NCBI GenBank assembly: GCA_951802425.1
Contig: OX637798.1
Location: 930,001-994,000, forward strand
From: Clavaria fumosa
Lineage: Eukaryota > Basidiomycota > Agaricomycetes > Agaricales > Clavariaceae
DNA: 64,000 bases
Reading direction: 5' to 3'
Shown in pieces: positions 12,304 to 23,118 of this stretch. How positions within the stretch are numbered: the stretch's first letter is position 1; each line of letters starts with the position of its first letter. The notes below the pieces were generated by a model that saw only the letters and a list, made by a program, of their open reading frames with translations, searched no databases and was not told where the DNA came from. Position numbers and translations under genes: made by a program.

Positions 12304-13261
12304 GGGAAGGTTAGGAACAACAAGGGAGGTATAGTAGGATTTCATGCATTTCATGATTCAAGTTCAAGTTGGGTGCGGTACAGTACAGCACGTGACGCAC
12401 GGTTAGATAAGCAATCATTATCTAAGTCGATCTTGCTTTCGATCGTTTGTCTTCTAACTTCTGAGCTGAAGAAACATAACAAGACGAGCGACGCATGGTC
12501 CGCGATAAATGGTAAGTCCGTTTGGTTACGGCCCAGCTAGCTACTGCGTTGCCCCTCCCCGTACATGCGACATTCACTGTCTTACTATCTACGCTGCCTT
12601 CTATGTTTGCTCCCGCCCACTTCGCCGCGGACAACCTGCAGGAAGAGATGTTCGCACGGTCGGAGCTACCTATGACAGTCGCGGAGACGTCTCTCTGGAT
12701 TGTAGGAGGAGCCGCAAGGATACTACTTCTTGATCCCTTTGGAAAGGGTCATTGGAGAGGGGCGGAAGCTCTGGAGCTGGTATTCAAAGGTTTACACGCG
12801 GTCAGCATAGCGGACGGCGGGACGTACGTGTTGAGGCGGATTGGGAGTGCGGGCATTTTTCTAGTGTGAGATCGGCTATCAATGTCCCACAGACTATACT
12901 GTAGATTGATGCACCAGGCTACTTTTAGCGCCATCGAGACGTGGGCAGCTATTCGACACTCGAGCGTCGTCTCCAAGGAAGCATTACTATGCGGACATTC
13001 AACGATGATTGTACGTTCTCTGTATCTTCCCCTCTCATCTTCGTGCACCAGCTGAACTTCTTTCGCCGTACAGCTCCGGTGATGGCGTGCACCTATCATC
13101 TGAACACCCAGACGCTGTTCGATGCCCACTTGAAATCCAAGATGCGAACCCTTCACAAAGGCCGAGTACAAGGGAACCCGACGGGGATTGCGGAAAGAAC
13201 CCTCTGGTAGTACATCGTGCAGATTGCCAGTGACGTGAAGAGGGTGCGCGAAGCTTGACCA
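12304..13261. other. Spacer after receptor copy 1, no gene recognised
   Basis: This stretch has no clear counterpart after receptor copy 2. An open frame at 12522-12869 (115 codons) and another at 12941-13210 are present on the plus strand, but neither has a recognisable domain or a supporting homologous copy. I make no gene call here. Confidence 0.5.
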
Positions 13262-14080
13262 GCAGTCGGGATGATTGACATTACCAAGGTGCTCATCACA
13301 AGGAGAGAACCCCGGTTCTCTGACCTTTTTTATTTCTTCTTCCTTCCTGTGTCATAGCGGTTCGTTGACCTCATTTGCTTTTCATTTGGTGCGATTCCAC
13401 ACAAAACCTGCACTGGCTCCTTCCCCCACCACTTCAAACAGGCTCTGTATATCGTCATGGGGCATGTTGGACGTGCTCATGCACGACACGCGGCTCAGAG
13501 GTAAGTTATCTAACTCTTGCCATCGGTCGCTAAGGCTGATTGTTTAGATTATAGTACTGTGAACTGATTGGAAGGAGAACTCGTGAACAAAGTGGAAAAC
13601 GCCCGTCCCATCCGGCTACTGTGCGAATTCGGCTTCGTCGATGAACGGCCGAGTAATTTCTCCTGCCAACGTCCCCACCATTGCCCCTACCTGATGCTTG
13701 TGCCTGTGTCCGAGATTCGCCCGTGATACGCTCGCACGAGACGGGGGACCGATACATCCTCAGGCTAGTTTGCGACCACATGTTCCGTCAGGTTGACGAG
13801 AACGGAAACCGGTCGTCAACCTGTTGCGCGTTCTCACGTGCCTCAACATTTTTTAAAACTTCAAAACTTCAAAACTTGGCCGTTCATCAGTTCTGATATT
13901 GTTTGGTTTTGATCTCGTGATGACTGTAGCTTGCTGCGGGCACAGATGAACGGATCATACTCGTCTCGCGGGACGAGCAGAGTCTTCTAGTCTTGAGCTA
14001 CAAGGAAGTCAAGAACCGTGTCGAGGCGGTGTTTGGCGGGCTGGCCAAGGGCCCAGGATCTGCAGGGAACGCACGTTGAC
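13262..14080 (+). pseudogene. Remnant of unidentified spliced gene, copy A
   Basis: This region matches 19671-20412 in the second block. Splice-like signals are kept, such as the donor after CGGCTCAGAG at 13500 and the acceptor before CTTGCTGCGG near 13930. A last exon-like frame reads TDERIILVSRDEQSLLVLSY near 13946 and runs to a TGA near 14080. Earlier exon-like frames, such as DRYILRLVCDH near 13750, are interrupted: TGG is replaced by TGA near 13562, and the frame shifts by one base near 13586. I do not recognise the family. Conservation of exon-like segments in both copies supports a former protein gene, not random sequence. Confidence 0.5.
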
Positions 14081-14375
14081 AGTAAGAGACAGATGACGGT
14101 CGTGCAGCGTATTTATTTCGGAGCTGAATGGGAGATAATTTTTTTTGGTAACGAAAATACGATTAAAATTCTTCAAGTTGCAGCAGAGGGAGCGGCAAAT
14201 GATAAACCAGCCTTGACATTAGAAGGGAGAGAGGAAGGGAGATTGGCTGTCATGGCTCGATTTGAACTTTGTCGTTGTCATGTGACATTGACCGCTGATG
14301 CCGTTAGCACCCTCTAGCCATGGACAACCTGGCAAGCGCCTATCTGATCATCGATCAGCATTCACCCGAGCCTCA
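14081..14375. other. Spacer upstream of receptor copy 2
   Basis: About 295 bases hold the presumptive promoter and 5' UTR of receptor copy 2. A 13-T/A-rich tract is near 14138. No coding feature is supported. Confidence 0.4.
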
Positions 14376-17300
14376 ATGTCTAGGCGACCGGAAGCACCCA
14401 AGCGGTTCAATTTCAGCACGATTTTTAAACCGTCCAGGAGGAACATAACACATTCAGATTCATCGCAGGAGCCTTCTCAAAAATCTGCGCAGACCTCCCC
14501 GTCTAATGTACCAGGTGCCTCAATCAATGCGATCGCCACATCTCCTCTATCGCTCGCGGCGCTCGCACCTCAACATCCACCTACTGCTGCTGACGCCCTA
14601 GCAATTACTCTTTCTACACGTGGGCCGGACACCAACTCAACTTCTGAGTCGACCGACACCGCGGCCTCAGATTACTATGCGACCATTGTCGGCTCCACTA
14701 CGTCACCTGCAGCTCCAAAGAGCCTCCAAACGGTCAACTTGAAGGAGGCGAATTCGGTGGCGTTTGAAGGGTTCAAGACTGCTCTGAAAACTCTCAAGGG
14801 ATGCGCGGGTGCGTTTCCCCCCCTGGGAGCAGCTGTTGGCGGATTGCTCGCTTGTATGGAGGTCGTGGACGTACGCAAGTCCCCGATTTCTGATCGAAGC
14901 AGCGTTCTCTGACATTGTTAATTACATAGCAAGCGATTCAAAACAAGGAGGTTTTCGCCGAACTGGATCGCAAGCTTCAGGCTTTCATCATCATGATCGA
15001 GCAGCATAGCAGTGAATCAAACTCGCCTCGATTTCGTCATCGCCTCGACAATTTCGTGAGGTGTGTAAAGGAGATCGGGTTCTTGTACACACTTTTTTGA
15101 TCGTTTGTCATGCAGAGCGGTCGATCAGCAAACGAAGGAGATTCAAAGTAGAGCAGGCCATGGAATTGTAAGACGTCTTGCTGAGGGATCGAGGGATGCT
15201 GGGCATATTGAAGCCTCATTTCGTGAGATTTCCTACCTCTTTGATAGTTTCCAGGTGAGAAAACTTCATGAAGACCAAATGCACGGACTGAAATTAGCTC
15301 TAGACCGATGTGGGCTTAAGCACGGAGCGTAATACCGAAGACATACTCTCTGTATGTTTTAAGCTCTCCATGACTGTACTGAATTCTAAGGTGTGGTAAA
15401 CAGAGTGTTCTATTTCAAAAATTACGACGAGCAGAAGCCGCCAAATATGACTCGGATACAGTATCCTCTGGAACATCTGAATTCCTTCAACGCGGCGCTT
15501 GCACGGCAGGGACTCGTATAGATGTCCTGGAGAGTCTCAGGGCATGGGCCCATAATACCACAGGTCCGAAAATCTACTGGATGAATGGCATGGCTGGAAC
15601 GGGAAAAACGACTATCGCCTATAGCTTCTGCGAGCAGCTACATGACGATGGTATCCTCGGAGCCAGTTTCTTCTGCTCTCGTTCACGATCTGATTGCAAT
15701 GATGTCGGACGCATTTTCCCAACCATTGCTTATCAGCTTGCTCGATCTCGCGAAGCCATTGCTGTCGCACTCTTGGAGGTTTTGAAGAGAGATCCGTCAG
15801 CATCTCTTGCTTGGCAGTTCACAGAGCTCATACTGGAGCCCGTTCAAATGGTGATGGAAAGGATTGACAAAACACTTGTTGTTGTCATTGATGCTTTGGA
15901 TGAATGCAGGGATGATGATGCTGTTGAAGATGTCCTCGGGATTCTCCTCGTTCATGCACGCCATCTCCCTCTCAAAATCTTCATCACCAGCCGACCAGAG
16001 CCATTGATCTTCGGGACTATCATGTCTTGGCCTCCCGATTTGCGCTCTGCCTTGCACCTTCATAATATCAACATGGATATTGTGCAGGCTGATATCCGAC
16101 TATACATGGATGACAAGCTGTCTCGTATCGCAGGAAGTTTCAAATATGAGCAAGGTTGGCCACCGGACCATGAGGTCAAGATACTTGTAGAGCGAGCGGG
16201 TGGATTATTCATCTATGCTGCGACTAGTATTCGGTATATTGGGCAGCGCAATGCCAGTCCCCGGATGCGGCTCAGTCGTATTATCAATTTGCTCCCTGTG
16301 CAAGAATCTACTGCGAGGACCAAGAATCTGGATGACTTGTACACGGTGATACTGGACCGTGCATATGACAATTTAGAGCCCTCTGAGGGGTGCAATGTTC
16401 GCCATGTCCTTGGGACAATCATCAATGTCAGAAATCCATTGACTGTCTGTGGCCTGGCAACTCTACTAGAATTGGATGTCGAGGATGTCAAGACGGCCCT
16501 GACTTCGTTGCACTCCGTAATCTCCGTACCGCCAACATCCGATGGCGTTGTGTCTGTATTCCATGCATCTTTCCCCGACTTTCTCACAGATTCTAAACGT
16601 TGTTGTCCTGATCTGTACCTTGATTGCTCGACGTCGCATCAGACCCTCACAATCCAATGTCTCCGACTCATGAACTCTTCTCTCCGAGAGAATATTTGTC
16701 ACATGGATGGACGACCTGCAAACAAGACACTGATGTCGGACACAATCACTCGATATATCTCAAATGGTCTGGCTTATGCCTGCCAACACTGGGCCTCGCA
16801 TATCCAAACTAAGGATATTGATATAGAAGACATTTGCTCTCTATTGGATGGCTTTCTGAATAGCCATCTGTTGCATTGGCTCGAATGTCTTAGTCTTCTG
16901 GGTAAATTGACTAGTGCAATCGGGTCTTTAGAAAAGATGGAGAGACATAAACTGGTTTGTGATTTCTACTCTGTGAATGATCCATATTGATCAGATAGCT
17001 TCAGGATCTATACCCTGGGATGGTGGTCATGATTTCGGATGCCCGCCAATTTGTCCTTGAGAACTTTGACATCATCAAAGAATATTGTCTTGAAATGTAC
17101 CGTTCGGCGTTAGTGTGGATACCAAGGCAATCAGTGTTTCGTGATCACTATGCTCCTCGGAGGTCTTGCCTACCCAACATTGTCCTCGGGTTGCGAAATA
17201 CTTTCCGGGACAAATGCGAGAAAGTCATATGTTGCAATTCACCACTAAGATGCATAGCATTATCAAAGGATGACCACCGCATGGTGACATGTCACTTTGA

Positions 17301-19344
17301 TGGAATTCAGATCTGGAATGCAGTGACAGGCGAACTAGAGGGCATGCTCAAAGGACATTCAGGCGAGCTAACATCCATGGCTTTGTCGAGTGATGGGAGT
17401 CGCATCGTGAGTGGTTCTGGCGATGCGACGATCTTCATCTGGAATGCCATGACTGGTGAGTTGGAGTGCATGCTTAAGGGACATGAAAAGAATGTGACCT
17501 GTGTGGCGTTCTCAAGCGATGGAAGTCGAGTTGCGTCTGGGTCGGATGACGATACAGTCCGGATCTGGAATGCGATAACTGGCGAGTTGGAGTGCATACT
17601 CAGGGGATGGGAACAGATTGCCTCCATGGCATTCTCAAGCGATGGAAGTTGTCTCTTGTCTTGTTCATATTATGCAACTGTTCGGACCTGGAATGCGGTA
17701 ACTGGTGTGCTGGAGTACATTCTCCAGACTGGTGGGAAAAGGTTCACCAGGCTCACCTTCGTGGCTCTCTCAAGCGATGGAAATCGTGTCGTGTCTCGGT
17801 TGCAACATGGGAGAATTCAGATCTGGAACTTGATGACGGGCGAGTCAGAGGGTGTGCTCAAGGGACCTTCAGCTTCAAAATTGGTGACATGCATTGCCTT
17901 TTCGAGTGATGGAAGTCGTGTCGCGTCTGTGTCATGGGATGGAACAGTTCAGATCTGGAACTCAATAACGTGTGAGCCAGAGGGTGTACTCAAGGGACCT
18001 GCAGACCTGGTGCTCTGCATTGCCTTTGCGAGCGATGGAAGCCGTGTTATATCTGGGTCAAGTGATGGGATGGTCCGGATCTGGAATGTGGCAACTAGCG
18101 AGTTGGAGGGTATGTCCTCGGGACATTCAGATTGGGCAACCCCTATGGCCTCTTTGAGCAGTGGAAGCTGTGCCATGTCTAGGTCTGACACACAGACCTC
18201 CAACTTGGCAATGGGCAAGTCAGGGAGCTTAATCCAAGGGCATTCATCAGAGGTCTCCTGTTTGGCCTTCTCAAGTGATGGAAGGCATGTTGCATCTGGG
18301 TCATGGGATAGGGAGGTACGAATCTGGGATGCAGCGACAGGCGAGTTGAAAGATACACTCATGGGACGAGGTGCGAAAGCTGTGACTTCTGTGGCCTTGT
18401 CGATAGGTGGAGCTGTCGTGTCTTGGGTGGAAGGCTTTGACATAATGTGGGTCTGCAATGTGATGACTGGGTTGAAGCACGAGTTGGCACTCGCGGTCGA
18501 TCAATCATGCTGGGTCTTCTCGCCGCCTCCTATGGCCCTCTCAAACGATGGAAGCTGCGTTGCGGCTGGCTTTTATAACGGGTTAATACAGATGTGGGAC
18601 TCGGTGACTGGCGAGTTGAAGCACGTGCTCAAAGGACATTCAAAGTGGGTGACGTCATTGGCCTTCTCGAGTGATGGAAACCGCATCGTGTCCTATAGTG
18701 GATACCGCGTTGTGGAGTATGATGAAAACGACACTGTTTCTGAGTCTGGCGATGCGACAATACGGATATGGAACTCAGTGACTGGCGAGTTGGAGGGTGT
18801 GCTCGAGGGACATTGGCGAGATGTGACCTCTGTGGCCTTCTCGAGAAACGGGCATCATGTCGTGTTCACGTCCACCGGCGTTGAATCCACCGACCTCGAA
18901 TCCACCGACATTGAATCTACCGATTTTGGCAACCCTACAGTCTGGATCTGGGGCAGCGACTCAGAGGTCATGTTCAAGGGACACTCAGATTGGGTGTGCT
19001 CTATCCCCATCTTTTCGAACGATTGGAATCGCATCACATTTGATCACACACTCGAGATTGACAGGCGGACAGGCGATATACCCATTTCCAGGATTCTGAG
19101 GGAATCCACACCCCAAGTCCAGCCCAAACCTGATCTGAGCCTGATACTACAGCATGTGCCTTGCTTCATCTCTGATTATCGCACATGGATCTCCACTATC
19201 GAGGTCCCACGAAGCTGTGGGATACCCTCACGATACCGTGATTTCACACGTGTTGCCCGCTGGGAGTCGAAAATATGCTTCGGATATGAGGATGGCCGTG
19301 TCATTATCCTTGACCTCACACCCTCATCACATGCACCACAGTGA
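14376..19344 (+). CDS. STAND receptor with NACHT and WD40 repeats, copy 2, intact (fungal NLR-like)
   Basis: Five exons (14376-14870, 14930-15060, 15116-15328, 15391-16954, 17005-19344) sum to 1581 codons. Residues 1 to about 340 hold a Ser/Thr-rich leader and a helical domain with the family pattern FEGFKTALKTLKGCAGAFPP. The NACHT NTPase has its P-loop GMAGTGKT at about residues 346-353 and Walker B VVVIDALDECRDD near 442-453. About 13 WD40 repeats run from about residue 880 to 1500, with the recurring pattern SSDGSRVxSGS..VRIWN. A conserved tail follows. These proteins are nucleotide-dependent switches whose repeat end senses a ligand and whose N-terminal end signals; in fungi they include the HET-E/HET-D incompatibility proteins. 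Ligand and effector partner are unknown. The intron at 16955-17004 removes the TGA at 16988, so the two long frames join. Confidence 0.9.
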
Positions 19345-19670
19345 CATACGAGCAACAAGGGACCAGCTAGGCATTTGGCGGGTCTAGGTACACCAATTTC
19401 ACCTTGCTCCTGCAAAGGTCTCTGACGCACACATGTTTTGTAAATATACTAATATGCCGCTATTATGCGTTGTTCATGATCGACTAAGCGACTTGCCACC
19501 TAAACGATGAACAGACAGTGTAAAACATGCAGTGATGTCTTTCGAAACATTTCAAGGTTCCCGGAGGCGCCGGAATCGGCGACGACCATGAGTTAGTAAC
19601 TTGTGTGCCAATCCGAGAACCGTGCTACGCTCACGCGGGAATGTGCGCAGACTACGAGGGTGCACGACGC
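19345..19670. other. Spacer after receptor copy 2
   Basis: This 326-base stretch holds the receptor 3' region. No open frame or repeat with support was seen. Confidence 0.4.
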
Positions 19671-20412
19671 TGGGAATGATCGACGTCACCAAGGTGCTCA
19701 TCCGTGCTCTCTGACCTTTCTTCCTGTGTCATCATAGCGGTTCGTTGACCTCCATTCGCTTTTTCATTTTGTGCCACATAAAACTTGCCCTGGCCCTTTC
19801 CCACCGCTTCAAACAGGCTCCGTATATTGTCATGCGGCATCATGTTGGATGTCGACACGCGGCTCAGAGGTAAGTCATCTCACTCTTGTGTCAGTCACTG
19901 AGGCTGATTGTGTTGTTTGTAGTGCTGTGGACTGATTGGAAGGAGAACTCATGAGCGAACTGGAAAACGCTCGTCCCGTCCGGCTACAGTGCAAATTCGG
20001 CTTCATCGACGAACGGCTGCCAACATTCCCACCAATACCCAACCTGACGTTTGTGCCTGTGTCCCAGGTTCGCCCGTGATACGCTCGCCCAGAGGGGACC
20101 GATACATCCTCAAGCTATTCTGCAACCAGGTTACGAGAACGGAAACTGGTCGTCAACCTGTTGCGCGTTCTCACGTGCCTCGACAAGGTAAAAACATAAA
20201 AACATGGCCGTTCATCAGTTCTGATGTTGTTTTATTTTGATCCTGTGATGAGTGTAGCTTGCTTCGGGCACGGATGAACGGATCATGCCCGTCTCGTCTC
20301 ATAGGACGAGCAGAGTTTTCTAGTCTTGAGCCACAAGGAAGTCAAGAACCGTGTCGAGGCGGCGTTTGGAGAGCTGGCCAAGGGCCCAGGGTCTGCGGGG
20401 AACACACGTTGA
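19671..20412 (+). pseudogene. Remnant of unidentified spliced gene, copy B
   Basis: This is the counterpart of 13262-14080. The exon-like pieces read better here. One is VLWTDWKENS ending at a TGA near 19952, where copy A has lost the Trp codon. Others are NARPVRLQCKFGFIDERLPT near 19969, DRYILKLFCN near 20098 and RKLVVNLLRVLTCLDK ending at a GTAAAA donor near 20188. The pieces are not in one frame with simple splicing, since a one-base shift separates KENS from the NARPV segment in both copies. I therefore call it a decayed gene with the family not recognised. A real gene with extra introns remains possible. Confidence 0.45.
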
Positions 20413-23118
20413 CAGTGAGAGACAGATGACGGTCGCTTCTGGAGCTTCGGAATATCAGGGAGGGTGATGTATTGTGGGCGCTTCCGATTCGACACCCACG
20501 GGATTGGTTGGTCGCGGCCAAGTCCTGTACTTGTTCGAAGTGCTATCCTCCACTTTGCCACGATCACACCTGACTCATGCTCGACTTCCACGGACATTCG
20601 CAACGCGGCCAGGGTGTTGAAGGGTGACCTCGAGCCCTTCGTCAACACTGTTGCTCGGTATAATCAGGAACTTGATGATCCGAAAACACTGTATCTTGTT
20701 CTGGATCCCAAGGAGACTGCATTATCCATCCTCATTTAGAGAGATGTTAGGGTCTGACTTTATTTTGGAGCGTTCGGCAAGATTTTCACATGACAATAAA
20801 TATCGATATGAAATCGTGATTCGGCGGTGGTTCAGAGTGCACAACAATTGACGAGTCGCGGTAGATTTCCGGTTTGTCCTCGGTGCGGTACAGCCTGCCA
20901 TCCTGCACGTGAATCTGCCAGCCATGGCGAGTCGCAGGGACAGATACTATGTATCAGATACCAAGCTGATAGCCGAGCCGCGGAACGTATAGCACAGTAT
21001 AATAAGCGTTGAACCAATGCCTGCAAAGACTCCGAGCTCAAGTCACCCACATCATTCTGCCAAAAGAAAGGCCTTACGATTCAACCTCTCCCTTGTTGCT
21101 TCCATCTACTTGCATCGCCCGTACAGGATAATAACCCGAAAGCAAGAACGCCATCCCAATCTACGCCACAAAGCCCTGTGTGACGGTCGAGGAAGATCAC
21201 CGCATCGTACGACGAGTGACGGCCAGCCTAGCAACGCGATTGTAGTGGCTGTGACTCACCTCCATTTACGTGTTCGAGAGCCCTTTCTGTTGGGTGGTAA
21301 TAGCGCCGACGCATCAATGAACTCACCGCCCCAAACTCGCATCACATTCGCTGCCTCTTCATCGCTCACGACCAGCATCAGCAACACCCCCTTCTTCCTC
21401 TGACGACCCCGTTCGCTTCTCCTCGTCAAACCCACTTCACTCAACTCAACTCGACTCGACTCATTTTTTCTCTGAAACGCATTTAGCATGTGTGAGTACG
21501 AAATGTACGACCAATCTTCTCGCCTCCTGGCGCTTGCTGGCTGCATCGAAAATGCATCGTGGGCTCACGTTCCTGGTCCCAAACAGCGTCGGTGATTATC
21601 ACAGAGGCTGTGGCGTAAGTCTTGTCCAATGCAGCTCTACTAGGAAAGAAGTACTGATTTCCAAGCTCGACGTTGACGCCAGCATTTCCAGTAAGCACCA
21701 CCCTCTCACTTGCGTTTTTTCCGTCGGCATTTACTTTGTTGCTCTGCCATCGCTTTCGATACAGCGGCCGCTTTTTCACGGGTGATGTGAGCGACTGCCT
21801 TCATCCCCAATGCAAGACAAGCAAGGCCCACATGCACAAGACAGCCCTGAATTGTGGCTGTCCCTCGGTACGCATATCCTCGTCCTCCTACTGGGTCATG
21901 ACTGGCTGATGTCTATTTTTAAATCTTGCTCTGTTCATCCCTTTCTCGAACAACCGACATCGTCGTCAGGTGGTTAAGGAGAACCGTCGAGTACAGAACC
22001 TCTTCCAGACACCACATCCCGACTGCCAGCGTGCCACCCGGTGAACACCGTGCGTTCTTGCGGATCGGCTGGCAGTATAGTGGCTTTTTTTCTTTGCAGT
22101 CGTACCATATTATACTGGAGAACACTCCTAAGACTAAATACACAATGTGCATAGGTCCCGCGTTTTGGTCGGTACATTCATTTATAATTGTAGTTTTTGG
22201 ACCATACCGTATTCCATGTCTCGATACAACAGCAGTTGTCTAGTCTTACTTCTATGCCTGCGCAGCGCTCGTACTTTAGCCTGCTGTTACGCGGTGGGAA
22301 ATCTAGGGCGCACCGGCGGTCTTCCCTCGTCTAACCTTTGCTTGCGTGTAGCGTATTACGAAGTTGAGCAGAAAACGTTGGAAAGTTGCCGAAGACTAGA
22401 CACCGCGAAGCCTGCTATGGAGTGGAGTGCAGTAGCCGAGCAGGCCATCTGCGCCCTTCTCGAGCTTCCATTCCGCGTTGGTGGAAATCCGCGTGTCTGT
22501 GGGGCGGTCTCGCTCGAACCGCCGACAAACACCCGGCTCTTGCTCTTGCCTCTTTCGAGTGGAACTCTGACCACTGAAACAAGTTGGTGCTCTTCGCACC
22601 ACTCGCTCCGCTATTTAGAAAAGTGTCTGCCGATGCGAACTTAGTCGGTTTTGGCCGCAATGTTTTACTTACTTTTTTTTTTACAATAGCACCCTTGGTT
22701 TCAAACCGCCGGCCTGCTGGACGACAAGACGATGAATGTGGGGCTTCTGACATATCGAGCGACGATTTCTGTAGTCGGAGTCTCCTTTACGAAGCTGCCA
22801 AACTCGCGTATGGATTGGCTAGGAGCCTTCTTACAAGCCTTCATGACGAGCGGAGGGATCCACCACTCGCAATCAGATCGTGCGGGGCCCGAGCTTTTCC
22901 GTACCTCGAGGAGCTATGCAAGACGCTGAATGCTGAATTTCACCCCCGGCGGGGCTAGTGCCCACCACCAAGGCACAAACATCAACATGTTCTAGCGCCC
23001 CATTATGCGCCTGTTCGGTACTGGCTTGCTAGTCAATCAAGGAACGACCCGTCATTGCTCCGATACCCTCTACGCGTGTGTCCCCGAAGGCAGCTGCGTC
23101 CGCTGTCTCTCTACGGCC
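20413..23118. other. Gene-poor spacer before the P450 gene
   Basis: No gene is supported in this 2.7 kb. Open frames exist at 20464-20739, 21017-21403, 22147-22644 and 22584-22958 on the plus strand. None has a clear domain, and codon use looks random. One short piece, KPAMEWSAVAEQAICALLEL near 22410, vaguely recalls a helix of condensin subunit 1, but nothing around it supports that. The final 150 bases should include the P450 promoter. Confidence 0.4.

Larger units (their letters stand above)
6305..20430 (+). repeat. Tandem segmental duplication of receptor plus downstream sequence
   Basis: Bases about 6305-14100 and about 14298-20430 are two diverged copies of one block. Each contains the STAND receptor gene and, downstream, matching segments of a second decayed gene. 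Examples of the latter are 13262-13560 against 19671-19930 and 13960-14105 against 20290-20440. Offsets shrink from about 8.0 kb at the receptor start to about 6.3 kb at the end because copy 1 carries the internal duplication and extra sequence at 12304-13250. Confidence 0.85.

Noticed and set aside
12522..12869. 115-codon plus-strand frame as a gene
   Set aside because: There is no recognisable domain, no counterpart in the second duplicated block and no splice partner.
22390..22560. Condensin subunit 1-like fragment
   Set aside because: Only about 20 residues resemble a helix of that protein. Flanking frames and splice signals do not extend the match.
23005..23118. Upstream in-frame ATG as the P450 start
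   Set aside because: It would place a Cys-rich, poorly hydrophobic leader before the membrane anchor. The ATG at 23119 gives the usual P450 N-terminus.
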